From contig JADDOH010004269.1 in the NCBI GenBank assembly GCA_016648135.1, positions 1-64,000 of the forward strand: 64,000 bases of DNA, in the 5' to 3' direction. This stretch comes from Agrypnia vestita. Lineage: Eukaryota > Arthropoda > Insecta > Trichoptera > Phryganeidae. Each line of letters begins with the position of its first letter. Position 1 is the first letter of the stretch. Both the position numbers and the translations under genes were made by a program. Positions 1 through 11,850 of this stretch are shown piece by piece. The notes beneath the pieces were generated by a model, which worked only from the letters and a program-made list of their open reading frames with translations, was not told where the DNA came from and did not search any database.

Positions 1-586
1 CTCCGGTAGCGAAATCTTGCATCTCGTTACGCGGAGAAATTTAAGCCGGAGTTACAACATTGAACATTACACTCCGGTCCGCAGTCTGGGGTACGATGTC
101 GTGGGAAATTCCCACGTAGCAAAATTTTATAGTTTACTTTAGTTACTCTTTCGTCTCTCTCGAACTCAATTACTTCCGATTTACGATTTGCCTACATTCA
201 TCAGAAGTTCATTTTCCACGCAGAGGTACATCGAACATTCTAGCTACTGTACCTACATTACACATCAGCTTCATTATTAGCCACTAAAACTGCATCGTCC
301 GCGTTTAATAGGCAGGATATGGTGAGTCCTTCCATTCTCGCTCCTACTTCTAGTTCCTTCAGTTCTTACAATTATCCATGTACAGGTTTTCCCTGTTTGA
401 CATCTTGTACAATATCAAACAAATTCAATAAATATTTTTACAGTTGATACGGGCAACTGAAAATGAAATACAATCGTGCAAGTGTCCATTATCTGAGACG
501 GCTATACTAGCCGAACTATTGCTAAATTGACGGTCTTTCCAAAGTGCCACCCTTTACGACAACCGATTGGCTGGGCAGCTCGGTCG
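1..586. other. Unassigned sequence at window start
   Basis: No coding region is recognised. GC content is somewhat higher in the first 350 bases. An ATG followed directly by a GTGAGT-type donor occurs near 319-327, so a short 5' exon cannot be excluded, but no partner exon was found. This stretch was continuous with the sequence from 2357 before the hAT-like element inserted. Confidence 0.3.
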
Positions 587-594
587 GTAGGTAA

Positions 595-2356
595 TAGGGA
601 TGGGCGTTGAATGGACGGACTAGTTGAAATCAACCGTTGACGTTGCATCGACGCGTCGACCGTTTACGTTTATCGCATGGACTAGTTGAATTCGTAGACG
701 GTGGACAGCGGACGCTGTGGTCGGTGGACGATTCGAGATTAACGCAATGCAAAGCAACGAGCGAGAGCAAGACAAAACGTCTCCGTTTATTTCTCTCGCT
801 GTTGACTTGTAGATGCTATAGACGTCATAGACGGCTCGACGGGTAATTTCATTTCAACTCTAAAGTACACTACCATAGAGTGCAGATCTGTGTACACGAA
901 CTATGACTAGAGATTTGAAATTTGAATACATGCGTAGCGCGAGATAGGCTTAATAAGCTATTATCCATTATTTTTAACTTGATTTTTTGTGATGTCACGT
1001 GCGACGATTCGGTGAATTCCCAATTTTACGCCGTATAAAATAAAACAATTCTGTTTAATTATTTTATTTTTTATTGAACTATTATTAATTAATAGGCCGG
1101 CTAGATATTTTTCTAAAATCAATATTTTATCCGATCGATCTCGACTTCTTATATATTTACCTGAAAAGGGATGCTAAAATTTAATTATTGTGTTATTTCC
1201 TTACTTTTCAACTTTAGCATATAAATGATAAACAAATTGTAGGGAATAAAAATTTCTATACCTAACTATGGTCCTTATTCGGGAGTCCAACATTAATTAT
1301 TGTATATGTAATATAATCTTGAATTTAGGTTTAATTAATTTTTATTATAAATTCCCTATTTTCAACTTTGTATATAAAAAAATTAATCTATTATAATTTT
1401 GTTTACACCACTTTTTATTGGTTTTTTACATGTTTCGGGAAAAATGTTCTTTTTCTCAAATTGAGCCTTAAACTAAAGTTGACAAATAATACAGATATAT
1501 TTATTTATTAATAAAGTCACCACAAAGTGAAAGTCTGACTTTGAAAGATGTATTCTTCAATAAATTTCTAGATAACATCTCAAATGTAAAATATTTTTAA
1601 ATTATGTATTTATTTATAAATTTATACATAATAAATAAATGTAAAGGTTTTTATAATTTTATTTAACTTGTATTGAAACGAATGAATTTTTCGTAATCGA
1701 TTTGAGTTAGTGTAGTGATAGTCCAACGTTTTACAAAAAATAATACTCATAATCAAGGCAGGAATATAGTCCTGCTAGGTTATTATTGTTTTACAAATAA
1801 CCCTGTACACATGTAATTATGTGTATCTAATATATTTTTTTATACACACATTGCTTTGAACTTTATATTTTTAATTTTTATACTCATATTTTAATGCTTA
1901 TACCCGATACTTTCACTGCTTATATATGTAGTTTATATTTATATTTTACTGCTTACACCTGATATTGTTGTGTATACCTACTTCTTTCTTTATTATATAT
2001 AGAAAGAAGTATATAAAACAATATGTAAAAGCTTATAAACAAATAAATGATAAAATATTTCTTTTTACATATAAGCACAAGTAGCGGTTTTACTTTCCCC
2101 TAAACTATATTCCTTCGAACTTCTTTAAATTTTAAAAATTAACGTAATAAAAATAACCAACGGTTGTGCCGTCGAGCAGCGTCGCGTCAAACCGTAGACA
2201 GTTGACTATCGTCCCGATGTTTAGATAAACGTCCGCGACGTCCGCGTAACGAAGTTGACGCGTCAACTAGTTGACGAATTCAACTAGTTGATCGTCTCGT
2301 CGATGGATGGACGTGGACGGTCTCGTTTCGTCGACGGTAAATACGTCCCATCCCTA
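595..2356. mobile_element. Non-autonomous hAT-like element, 1.76 kb
   Basis: The element has perfect 10-bp inverted ends (TAGGGATGGG at the left, CCCATCCCTA at the right). The 8-bp target duplication GTAGGTAA lies at 587-594 and 2357-2364. An 8-bp duplication and a short AGGGATGGG-type terminus are typical of the hAT superfamily. Both subterminal regions (about 600-860 and 2155-2350) are rich in GTCGAC, ACTAGTTGA and CGTCGA motifs, which may be transposase-binding sites. The interior is very AT-rich and has no hAT transposase. The 69-codon frame at 637-846 is taken as chance. A half copy of the window's fold-back MITE sits inside at about 1655-1810. hAT assignment is an inference from the ends. 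Confidence 0.8.
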
Positions 2357-3429
2357 GTAGGTAACTATCGTCTATGTATCGTCTCCACCGCTACCGAAAG
2401 GGTATAAACGCCGCGCTTTAGTACTATCGGACAGGTTAATCTGTTCGGAAAGCACTTCCAGCAGTCCTCACCTTCCTAGGAGGTGTACTGAAAATATTTA
2501 TGGTAAATCTAGAGAACCAGATCAAAGTCGCAGTCCAGTCTTTTCCTACTGGATCGGGAGGGGAACCAAACCAAGCTTGCGTGATGCTCGAGTCATATCG
2601 AGGGCTGAAGCCGTGAATCGCCAGCCTCTGCAGAACCACCTCCGAGACGAGCCGCCTGAGATTTCATCGCCTTTGCTGCCAACTTTTTTCGGCAAAAGCC
2701 TTCACCGAATTCGCGAATGTTTTCTGGGATCACCAAGATTACCACTCCATCGATTTAGATTGGTTGCTGTGTGGCGTGGTAGATATTTAATACTAATCGA
2801 TATAGGCAGATTCGTGAGAGATGACCAAAAAATGCAGGAGAATACTTACATCCACGTCACTCCTTTTACTTTATTCCAAGCTATTTATTATTATACCATT
2901 TCGGTTACAATACTAATACTCGGAAGAGTGGCAAGGCAAGGCACTTGATCGAGTCGGGCGACGGAATTCGTGATTGCAGCTGGGTCCTAGGCAGCCGTTC
3001 CCCGATGTTGATACGCAGCGGCTGCCTAGGACCCCACCGTAATACTGTGTTGTGACTGTGCCAGAGACCTAAGTGCCTGCACCAATTTTCAATGTGCTTT
3101 TCAATTTTAAAATCTAATCATTGTGTTCTTGAAAATTTGAACATATAAACACCATGTCGGGTCCATTCAACATCGCAGAAATCTTAGTTTACCTATTTTT
3201 CTAAATATTGTTCTCACAGCTTTGATTTGGAGTAGGTACTAGTAATTTTTGTATGTCTTCTTCACTAGAATAAATAAAATGCTGTTGCAGTAGTTAACCT
3301 TTCCTCCCTGGTTTCGTAAACTGAGTTGATGAGTTTGATGACGTAAAATGAGAGTTGCCTCTAATTGTCTAAATATATCTGTAAATATACTAAATTCAAA
3401 GTTTATATGTTAGGTATTCCTCCGTAATA
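2357..3429. other. Unassigned sequence with one strong hairpin
   Basis: No gene recognised. The frames near 2436-2639 (minus) and 2577-2948 (plus) overlap each other and show no family resemblance. The only clear structure is the 16-bp inverted repeat at 2982-3034. Confidence 0.3.
2982..3034. repeat. Perfect 16-bp hairpin
   Basis: GGGTCCTAGGCAGCCG at 2982-2997 is exactly complementary to 3019-3034, with a 21-nt spacer. It is GC-rich in AT-rich surroundings. It may be an MITE core or an RNA hairpin; nothing in the sequence decides between these. Confidence 0.75.
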
Positions 3430-3600
3430 TACGGGGTGTAACAGAGCTAGTCTACAATACTTTACAGGTGGTTTCCTGCTTTTATCTCGAGTCGAAAGTG
3501 TTCAAGAAACCATGACTTAATATCAATAGTTAAGGAGATATGCGACATCAAAGTTTTCATTTTTTTTTCAATATTTCTGACTTATTGTTTGCAAAATGTT
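3430..3600. repeat. Fold-back MITE, half copy
   Basis: Begins with a GGGTGTAACAGAGC end and runs through the family landmarks TTTCCTGCTT, AATATCAATAGTTA, AGATATGCGACATC and ATTTCTGACTTATT. It matches one arm of the complete copy at 3957-4440. The second arm is absent. Confidence 0.7.
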
Positions 3601-3956
3601 GAAGTATCCAGTAAATTGTGGCTACACCACTGAATAAGTGAAGGTAATTTAATTCGTAATGTAAATGTTACGCAGAAAAATCGCACAGCCAATAATTGAC
3701 CTTGTTTCCTGCTTTCGATCTTCTCCGCAAGACGAGTTCCTGCGGCCCCGATTTAAAGTGTACCACGATCCCAGATTTCGTCTGTCCGTAATATTGAATT
3801 ATTGACTTACCGATGCAGAGGCGCTTGAACCTGAGAATCGGAACAGCCCGTCAACTAATAAAAATCTATTTATTAAGAACACAATTACTGGATTTTGTCC
3901 ACAGAGGGATAATCATTAATGAAGATAAATTATGGATTAGTCAGAGACGAAACTAA

Positions 3957-4440
3957 CACGGTGTAACAGAAGTAGTCCACAATATCCTACAGGTAGATTC
4001 CTGCTTTGATTATGAATCGAAAATGTTCGTGCAATCATTAGATAAATATTAATAGTTATGGGGACATGAGATATGGTAAAACGTTGGACTATCATTACAG
4101 TAAGTTATCTATATCGAATATGAAAAATTCATTCCCCTTAATGCAAACCAAATAAAATGATAAGAATCTTCCAATTCCAACTGGAAAAATCCAATTGGAA
4201 TTTCATCATTTTATTTAACTTATATTGAAATTAATGAATTTTTCGTAGTCGATATAAGTTACTGTAATGATAGTTCAACGTTTTGTTAAAAATAAGTCAG
4301 AAATATTGAAAAAAAATTAAAACTTTGATATTGCATCACTCCGTAACTATTGATATTAGGTCATGGTTGCTTGTACATTTTCGACTCATAATCAAGGCAG
4401 GAATCCACCAGTTGTGGACTGGCTCTGTTACACCCTGTAT
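3957..4440. mobile_element. Fold-back MITE, complete two-armed copy
   Basis: Two inverted arms of roughly 220 bp. The left runs from GGTGTAACAGAAGTAGTCC and the right ends in GGCTCTGTTACACCCTGTA. They meet near 4180-4200, where TCCAATTGGAA-type sequence forms the centre. The arms share GTAATGATAGTCCAACGTTTT, TTGATATTAGGTCATGG and ATAATCAAGGCAGGAAT landmarks. At least nine further full or half copies of this family lie in the window. No transposase is encoded and the superfamily is not determined. Confidence 0.8.
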
Positions 4441-5785
4441 ATGGGAAAGCATGTATGGAGGTCTTTATTGGGTATCCATAGAGCTTACGACCTGCCTTGA
4501 TGATCATTTTACACAATGCAACGTTCGCCGATTCCACCCAAGAACAACCACATATGCCTACTAAATTTTGAAAGTTGTTTACATATGTTATTTATGCACC
4601 TTATTGCTTGCAAATGTTAAGCTAAGTATCTGTACCTTAATATTGTTTATCATTTTATTTTATTTGTTTTGTCTGTTTCATTGAACATTTTCCCTTTAGT
4701 TTTGTTTTACGTACCTAATGATTTTTTTTATTGCGCTGTATTAAACAATTATTAAATTAGAAAAGATAGACTGCCTGTATAGATTTTGTCGTCGGTACCA
4801 GAGGGAAGAATTATAAAAATAATTAATGGTACCAAGTAACCAACACAGTGCAGGACAGATATGAATAATAAAAAGAAGAAAAACAACCTTTAACAGACAT
4901 TTGTCTTAACCGTCCTATTCTTCACATTCCTGATCCTCCTTTTAGCTTTAAATGTTTGACTCTCTTGGTTTGTTCTTAACTTAGACCTTTTATTTTTTTG
5001 TATATTGTCAAGTTATTGTTATTATATTTTAATACATAACTCGTTAATTCTGTGGAAACTTGTAAGATTGTCTCTGTACCATTTACTATATATGTGTAAC
5101 CTGATTTTTATTTGGACTGTTTGTTTCCCTTAAATATTTTATTTTAAATACGTGTGCGATCGGGGGACCCCCATTAGGAACAAACACTTTTCTTCAATTC
5201 CGAATGTAATAATTAGATATGGAGATCTAGATTGTTTATATTTGTATATTTTCGTTACGTAAGGAAACGTTACGTTGAATTTGTTTTTCGATTTTTTTCT
5301 CTTTAGATAATTTTTTTGACGCTGATTTAACTATTGTCTCTCTATAATGTATGTAAATAGTAAACATTCGAATCACATTAAACGTATATAAACAGTAAAA
5401 AATACTTGTAAAAAAATATACATTTTTATTAACTTACTTTTCTAAGTTTTTATTACACACATACTTATTTCAGCTTCCATTTCTCGAATCTTCATTGCAA
5501 AATTGCAATAATGAGGCAATGTAACTCAGGTATGATTTAAAAACAAAAACAAAGAACAAATAAGTTTTAACAAAATTTACACGCGCTCAGTATTGAGGTT
5601 ATAGAACCTGTCGTGCTCAATGCTCGTCTACTCGAATCTCGATACTCGCAGACAAACACACACACTCATGGGGGAGCATAACGCTTTTTCCTGACGTGAC
5701 GATTTCTACCAGTCAACTCCTACCGCAAACCGCGTTAAGGAACTTCGTTCCAAAAACAAAGTCATTTTTATTTTATAATCCAGGA
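4441..5785. other. AT-rich intergenic sequence
   Basis: No gene recognised. About 4470-4562 is a copy of a dispersed repeat (landmarks GAGCTTACGACCTG and CACAATGCAACGTTCGCC) that recurs at about 17458-17545. Its other end resembles the duplicated unit at 23067 and 23802. Confidence 0.4.
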
Positions 5786-5792
5786 TAAATAA

Positions 5793-6050
5793 TATGTGGG
5801 GTATAAAAGCAAAGTCAGCAATATTTAAAAAAATAAAAATAATGCCGACACCGAGGATTACTGATTTAAAATGTACTGAATTAATACTAGATTTTATGTA
5901 TCTATCCCTTCGAAAATCATGCTTCCTATAAATTTACAGGTTATGTTTCCTAAAAAATCTCGAATTCAATACATTATGAATTAGTAATCCTCGACGACTG
6001 CATTCAAATTATTTTGGGTATTGCTGCCTTTACTTTTATACCCCACATAT
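5793..6050. mobile_element. Fold-back MITE with ATATGTGGGG ends
   Basis: ATATGTGGGGTATAAAAG at the left is inverted at the right end (CTTTTATACCCCACATAT). The arms stay similar for about 90 bp and include an inverted copy of GAGGATTACTGATTTA. A further partial arm follows at about 6110-6205, and another partial copy lies in intron 2 of RpL14 (about 35402-35600). Confidence 0.75.
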
Positions 6051-6230
6051 CAAATATGCGAGCTCATCTTCAGAAAATTTCAGATTTTTCTTTCATTAAT
6101 TAATTAATTCATTAAAAAATCTCGAATTCAATACATTATAAATTAACAATCCTCTATAATTCTATTAATTTTTTTGGATACGTCTGGCTTTACTTTAAAC
6201 TTTAATGTATGAAACATTTTTAATTCTTGT

Positions 6231-6530
6231 ACACAAACTTTTCTATTCTGTTAATGTTGCTTTAGCATTTAAATTAGTTGATTTATGAGTTATTTTTTAA
6301 AGATTTTTAAGTATTAATAAAATATATAAATGTACCTTCAGACAAAAATCTAGCAAGACCATTTTGTATTCTGTTACTGTTGCTAAAGCAAAGTGTAAAG
6401 CAAAGCTTAAATCAACTAATTTAAGTGTTAAAACATTTAAATTAGTTGATTTAGAGTTAATTTTTAATATGTTATAAAGTGTGTGTTAATAGTTAATATA
6501 GATGTACCTACAGACAAACATCTTGTAAGG
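6231..6530. repeat. Degenerate tandem duplication
   Basis: Two consecutive units of about 140-160 bp share ATTCTGTTA.TGTTGCT, ATTTAAATTAGTTGATTTA and ATGTACCT.CAGACAAA.ATCT. No coding content is seen. Confidence 0.6.
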
Positions 6531-6959
6531 CGTTTCGTGAGTCTAGCCTATCATATTATTTGTAACTAAAAGTTGTTTAATTTTAAAAAAAGTCATAGAA
6601 ATATATCATAAATTATGTAACACTGAAAGGTATGGGAAATCGTGGCTTGCGCGTTGTAATGAGTAGGTACTATCAGACACCAATCGGCTAAACTGATTCA
6701 TAAAAAAATTTAAAATGTAGCTCAATGCCAAGGTTATAAAAATATTATCGAATAAAACAAGATTTCATTATTGAATCAGTGTACAACTGTGACCTTCTAC
6801 AGTTAACCCACAAGCTACAACACCAATGTGTACATTGTAAAATATATTGATATAAAATAAATTAAAATAGGTTTGCATAAATGTGAACGCATAAAGAAAA
6901 TACCTGAAAGTGAATAAAAGATGCCTACACCAATATAGCCATTCATTGTAAGAGGCAAG

Positions 6960-7150
6960 CTTCATGGACTAGAGCCAGCGACTGCCGGACCTATGTACAC
7001 TATAGTAGGTAAGAAGGTTAGGATATTTTGACATTTGATTTCGGGGGATTGTAGCACATAACAAATAATACAAGTGCAAAAAACTTCGGGGGAGTCTTCT
7101 TCATTCAATTTAAATAGAAAATATTCTTTACACTTTGTGTGAAATGTCAA
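6960..7150. repeat. Dispersed repeat, copy 1 of 3
   Basis: Landmarks are AGCCAGCGACTGCC, GACATTTGATTTCGGGGGATT and CTTTGTGTGAAATGTCAAC. Related copies occur at about 57966-58200 and, inverted, at about 62030-62160, where it is the insertion site of the intact mariner. No protein similarity was recognised. Confidence 0.55.
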
Positions 7151-7401
7151 CAGTTAACAGCGACATCAAAGTTTGCATCTTTTTAAAGTATTTCTTACTT
7201 ATATTCTTAAAGAATTTTTATCTGGTCTCCCAACAGGGTAGTGTAGGTGAATAATTGATAAAAAATCCGTAACCTCAAAAATTTTATTTTTAAAACTATT
7301 TAATAAATATTAATGATATTAAGCTGGTGTTAAATATCTCAAAGAATACAACACCCAAAGAAAATAAAATTATATTGTGTAGTAATACCGTGTATGTAAT
7401 A

Positions 7402-7544
7402 CAGTTGCCGGAAAACTTCTTGAAATTCTTTGGCGTAGTGAGGGAATGCGCAGAAGACAAAATTCGTGTCTCGTTGGTGGAATGGTACATGCGCAAACTT
7501 CCCCCCACTACGCCGAAAAATTTCAAGATGTTTGCCGGCTACTG
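7402..7544. mobile_element. Short TA-flanked MITE, copy 1
   Basis: CAGTTGCCGG...CTTGAAAT at the left is inverted at the right (ATTTCAAGATGTTTGCCGG..ACTG). TA flanks lie at 7400-7401 and 7545-7546. The inverted arms are about 45-50 bp. The same element occurs at 11716-11850. Its size and TA flanks fit a Tc1/mariner-type MITE. Confidence 0.75.
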
Positions 7545-7829
7545 TACTCTCATATTGCTAATGCCCATAAGTAGAGGTGTCACGAACTAAGCGGGGCAGA
7601 AAATGCTACTTTTATCTCATTGCTGTCACTTGACCTGTTGTGCGCAAGCGTCGTGACTCTCATTTATCCCATGTGGCGGCGCATATTGGATATAAATTGG
7701 CGCTAATTCTCGGACATGCGCAAGACTCGAAGTAACACCGGTATGGGTGAGACAAACATATATTTCTACACTGTAGTGATTTCGCCTATTTCCAGACCCT
7801 GCTAGCAATATAGAAGTATTACATATATA

Positions 7830-8055
7830 TGAGGCGCTTGTGAGTCAACATACTACGGTTTCTTATAAAATGACGAAAAATTTAGTAGAATCTTGATCAA
7901 ATTATATAAGAAATGTAATTAAAAATAGTATAGAACATTTTCATACCATTATGCCTCATTAAAACGCAAATTTAAATGGGGTCACTTTGTACCCCGCTCT
8001 GGGTCCGATCCTATTTTCAATCTTCCGATATCCGAAGGTTAAGAGGGTGTAATAT
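7830..8055. repeat. Dispersed repeat shared with 24120-24365
   Basis: Both copies read ATGACGAAAAATTTAGT or the close variant, then a shared GGGGTCACTTTGT run, then TCTTCCGATA.CCGAAGGT. They are clearly alignable over about 220 bp. The element type is unknown. Confidence 0.6.
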
Positions 8056-8781
8056 TTAAAAGGTAAGCTAATTACAATTGATATTTTTTATAATGTAACT
8101 ATACCCTTATATTTAAAAGCACAGAAAAAAATGAGACTGACAAACTATTCCTTCTTTGAGAAATTATCGTAAGAAATTTGAATTTTGTTCGTTCGCGTTC
8201 AGAAACTACAAAGAGTACAAATCATCAACAAAAATATATACGTAAGTTAATAGGGAATTAACTTATAAAACAGAATGTACTGAACGCCGTGTAGTTTATT
8301 TGAAAATTGATTTGAAACCCAGTGCTCAGTAATTTAGAAAATTATTAATGTCTGAATATGCGAAAAAATGGCCGCTTTTTTGAGCCGGATACAATAAAAA
8401 TTTTAAAAAAAAAAGTTTTCAACGACATAAGGGAACGCATCGTCAGAATGTGATTTTTTCTGAGATGGTCAAGCAATCAGTGCTGGACCACTTAAATGGA
8501 CTGGCCCATAATTTTGTATTGACATTCAAGTTGTCACTTCGTTTGAATGAGTGTCCCAATAAATGATCGACATCTCTCTGTTCCAAATTTTAATATATTT
8601 TTTCTTAATTTTTGGGATACTTAAATTTTGATACACTTTCCAACATTGTATTGTACAATTTTAGGTCTAGGTTTTAAAATTCCTTTGTCCGTAAGTGGTT
8701 CGCGCTCTTAGGACTTGGAAGGGTTTATTTGTTTTTGCGTATCGGAATGGTGTTTTGAGTTTGTTTATTTGTGTTTGTATA
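8056..8781. other. Unassigned AT-rich sequence
   Basis: No gene, RNA or repeat boundary recognised. Confidence 0.3.
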
Positions 8782-8940
8782 ATCTCTCGTAGCCCAGTGG
8801 GCACGATACTGGTTTCTCACACCAGGGTTCCGGGTTCGATTCCCTGTGAGGTCACAATTAATCTACGTGATTTACTCAAGCTTGGACGTTTTGCAATGTG
8901 TTTCATTTCTATAGTTGGGCCTCTTGAAGCGTAAAAAAAT
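8782..8940 (+). mobile_element. tRNA-derived SINE head
   Basis: An A-box (TAGCCCAGTGG) and a perfect B-box (GGTTCGATTCC) are spaced as in a tRNA. A CTGGT/ACCAG anticodon stem encloses the loop TTCTCAC (CTC, Glu-like). The acceptor stem does not close and the T stem has a mismatch, so this is a tRNA-derived SINE and not a functional tRNA. The downstream body (TTTACTCAAGCTTGG ... TTGGGCCTCTTGAAG) recurs at about 56990-57075. Confidence 0.7.
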
Positions 8941-9054
8941 AGAAGTTCCATGATGCTCATAATGTCTATTTAATGGAATTAAAATATAGACCAAAACTAA
9001 AACCAGTGAATTTTTTTTGAAATCTGTCAACAAATGACTGAGAAATATATTATT

Positions 9055-9200
9055 TAAGTTTACGTATTTTAGCGCAGGATGACTGTAGCCTGTGCCGCCT
9101 GTGACGTCATTTGACCTAGTCGAGACCGTCGCACCGCAGGCACGCGAGCCGCGTCGCCCAAGTCAAGTGACGTCACACGTTGGAAAGTCGCATGAAGCAA
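9055..9200. promoter_or_regulatory. GC-rich island with two CRE palindromes
   Basis: A GC-rich patch in AT-rich DNA contains TGACGTCA twice (about 9102-9109 and 9168-9175), about 65 bp apart. TGACGTCA is the consensus site for CREB/ATF-type bZIP factors. No adjacent exon was recognised, so promoter function is only a possibility. Confidence 0.35.
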
Positions 9201-10695
9201 CATTATTTATGCAACGCAACTTCAAGGTCCCATAACTTTTTCATTTGTAGAGATATTTTAATGATTCCTTCACATTTTTGTTTCATTTTACTTAAATTTT
9301 TATAATTAATTTATAAAAAATGGAAACTTCTTTATCAAGTTCAGACTTGCTACGATTATCAGTAGATAGGTGTTCCCAAAATAATCTGTTAATTTTGTGC
9401 AATCATCTTCTAGATAATTACTTCCTAATTAGGTCTGTACCTTCTTCGCGACATAATAATTTATGAGTACAAAATTAATAATTTAAAGCCATAAAAAACA
9501 ACATTCCTCTAATTACCAGGATTCGTCAACATCCCCTATAGACCCCACCCCGTTTTCCTCTCTCCTCTACTCATATTCTTAATCCTTTTTGATAAGAAAC
9601 TTAGTGCATGTCAGCCTTTAGTTAGGGTAACTCGCATGTGAAGAGTATTTTGTGAAGGTGTTGGTGTATAAAAATAATACTATGGTTGTAGTGTGTAGTG
9701 ATATTTACATGCTAGTGTAGTCGTTGTCCTGACGAAGAGACGGGTTACGTCCCGAAACCGGTAGACAAAAGTGTAATTTTTAGTGGTTATATACTAACAT
9801 AAATAATATTTTGTTAATCAATAATTTGCTTAGGTACGTTTCTTTTTTACGGAATTTACTGCTCAGATGAGTTTACGTATGGTCACACATAAAAGAAAAA
9901 TTACAGGGAACGTTGGTTACAGGTATTCCTCAATATTGCGTTGGATTTAGATATAATTTAATATGATATATTTTTTTCTCAGTCTTACCTTGTATATGCC
10001 AATGAGGACCCTTCACTTGGTTTGCTCAGCAAGTCGAGGACGGCTGACCATTTATAACAATTCATTTAATTTACAAAATGCTTGAAAATAATATAATAAT
10101 AAAATATTGTCACTGCGGGAGACAAATTAATTAAAATACTGGAAATTAATTAGCGATTTATTAATGAATGATTAATTGATTATACAAAGTACATAGTCAC
10201 TTAACACTAATTAAACTTAACGCTTTTCTTTAATATACACTATTTTGCAATATATAACTCGTATACGAACTCGTTCTTATCGCTGGGTAACACGTAGGAT
10301 ATTCAATTCTCGCACATAGAAGTCGCTCTGGATTATTTCGCGACGTAGGTACTCCGCTCGATTATTTCGTTTTATTTATCGCTTCGATTATCTCACGTCT
10401 GGCCACCCTGGTCGTCGCCTCGCGACTCGCGGCCGACTTCGCGCCGAATGAATTGTCAAAACACGATATTTATATCTAAATACCGGCATTTTCAAACTTT
10501 CTAGATTATTCTAATGTTTATAAGGTTCCCGTCGCTTCTCGATTGTTCCAGGCGTTTCCCAAATGTGTTAGATCACCTTGGATTGTGGTAGTGTGTTCCA
10601 GAATGTAGTGGAAGGTCCTAGATGTTACTGTCATCATTGATAAATTACAAGGAATTCTGTACGTAATATCTTTTGCCATTTCGTTACAATATTTT
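9201..10695. other. Unassigned sequence
   Basis: No gene recognised. Around 9729-9757 a CTGACGA...GAAA segment resembles the core of transposon-borne hammerhead ribozymes (see findings). A short GC-rich patch lies near 10390-10450. Confidence 0.3.
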
Positions 10696-10699
10696 TGAA

Positions 10700-10995
10700 G
10701 TAAATAAAAAAGGACAATTTAAAAAATATTATTTAAATTTCTACAAAATTTTCTCTGACTCGCATTAAAGCGAATGAATTTATAATATTCGATATAAGTT
10801 ATTGTTATGGTAGTCCGACGTTTTACAGAAAATAAATCAGAAATATTGAAAAAGAAAATGCAAACTTTTAAGTCGTTCATCTCCATAACGTTGATGTTGG
10901 GACATTGATATTTTGATTGGTTGACATTGGCTTGAATATTTTCGACTTGCACGTAGGAATCTGTCTGTAAATATTGTGGAATACACCCTGTACTA
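10700..10995. repeat. Fold-back MITE, half copy
   Basis: Right-hand arm of the family: GATATAAGTTATTGTTATGG, then AAATCAGAAATATTGAAAAA, then the terminal ATACACCCTGTA. Confidence 0.7.
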
Positions 10996-11715
10996 AGCCG
11001 GCGTCAACATTACCTAAGTTTATGCCTCGCGCACGTCACTGGTAAATGCCTACATACATCTTGTATAAAATTCACGTGAATCTCAATTCCAATGACCCGA
11101 TTGAAACCGGTTACAGATCCCCAGAACTATTGTCATTGTTTGTTTCCCGAGACAAGAATCGCGTGAAAGGTTTTTAAGCAATGTATTCACTAGGGGACAA
11201 ATTGCCCCCAAACAAAACATCACGCGCGGTAAACAAAAGCCTAACATTATAAGAACGTATAGGAAGGTCCCCTCAGGTCCGACTCCTTCTGAGAGAGTTT
11301 TCCCGTGGTTCCCTCTCCACATAGGCAAATGCAAAGAAGTTCCAAGTTCCACGAACAAATCCCTCCCGTACCAACAAGGAATACCTGAACTCCTATTGAG
11401 GTACATTATAAGCCTTGTACGTAGCAAGCAAAGCCAAAAATAATTGTAACTCACATCTAAAAAAAAATACCACGTGGTATGTTTACAAGTGAATGCGCAT
11501 GCGCTGTAACTGTATACCACTCAACACGGCATTAGAGTGGGGAAACGAGATTGACATCCTTCTTTCTCTTTGCAGTAAATAATTTCGCACCCACCACCCT
11601 TTTCTCCACTTACGTTTCGATAAACTCGTTAGAATAAATAGATGCGCAGCACTAATTATCATAACCTCATCGGGCGACATTTCCGCGACAAGTGATATGT
11701 GAGTCCCGGTGTGTA
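10996..11715. other. Unassigned sequence
   Basis: Contains a 145-codon minus-strand frame (11083-11520) that resembles no recognised protein family. It has Cys/Leu/Trp-rich composition typical of chance frames, so it is not called as a gene. Confidence 0.3.
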
Positions 11716-11850
11716 CAGTAGCCGGCAAACATCTTGAAATTTTACGGCGTAGTATTTTGCGCATGTACCTTTCCACTAACAAGACCCAAATTTTGTCTTC
11801 TGCGCATTCTCGCCTACGCCAAAATATTTCAAGAAGTTTGCCGGCAACTG
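11716..11850. mobile_element. Short TA-flanked MITE, copy 2
   Basis: CAGTAGCCGGCAAACATCTT at the left is inverted at the right end (AAGAAGTTTGCCGGCAACTG). TA flanks lie at 11714-11715 and 11851-11852. Same element as 7402-7544, in the opposite orientation. Confidence 0.8.

Noticed and set aside
1..586. LTR of a retrotransposon
   Set aside because: No TG...CA ends, no tRNA primer-binding site and no second copy were found in the window.
637..846. 69-codon frame as a hAT transposase remnant
   Set aside because: Arg-rich sequence from the motif-dense terminus of the element; no hAT catalytic or dimerisation motif.
8782..8856. A functional tRNA-Glu(CTC) gene
   Set aside because: Boxes A and B and an anticodon stem are present, but the acceptor stem does not close and the T stem is mismatched; the body continues as a repeated element, so it is a SINE head.
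11083..11520. 145-codon minus-strand open frame as a gene
   Set aside because: No recognisable family, composition rich in Cys, Trp and Leu, no supporting splice or promoter context; length alone is not enough in this region.
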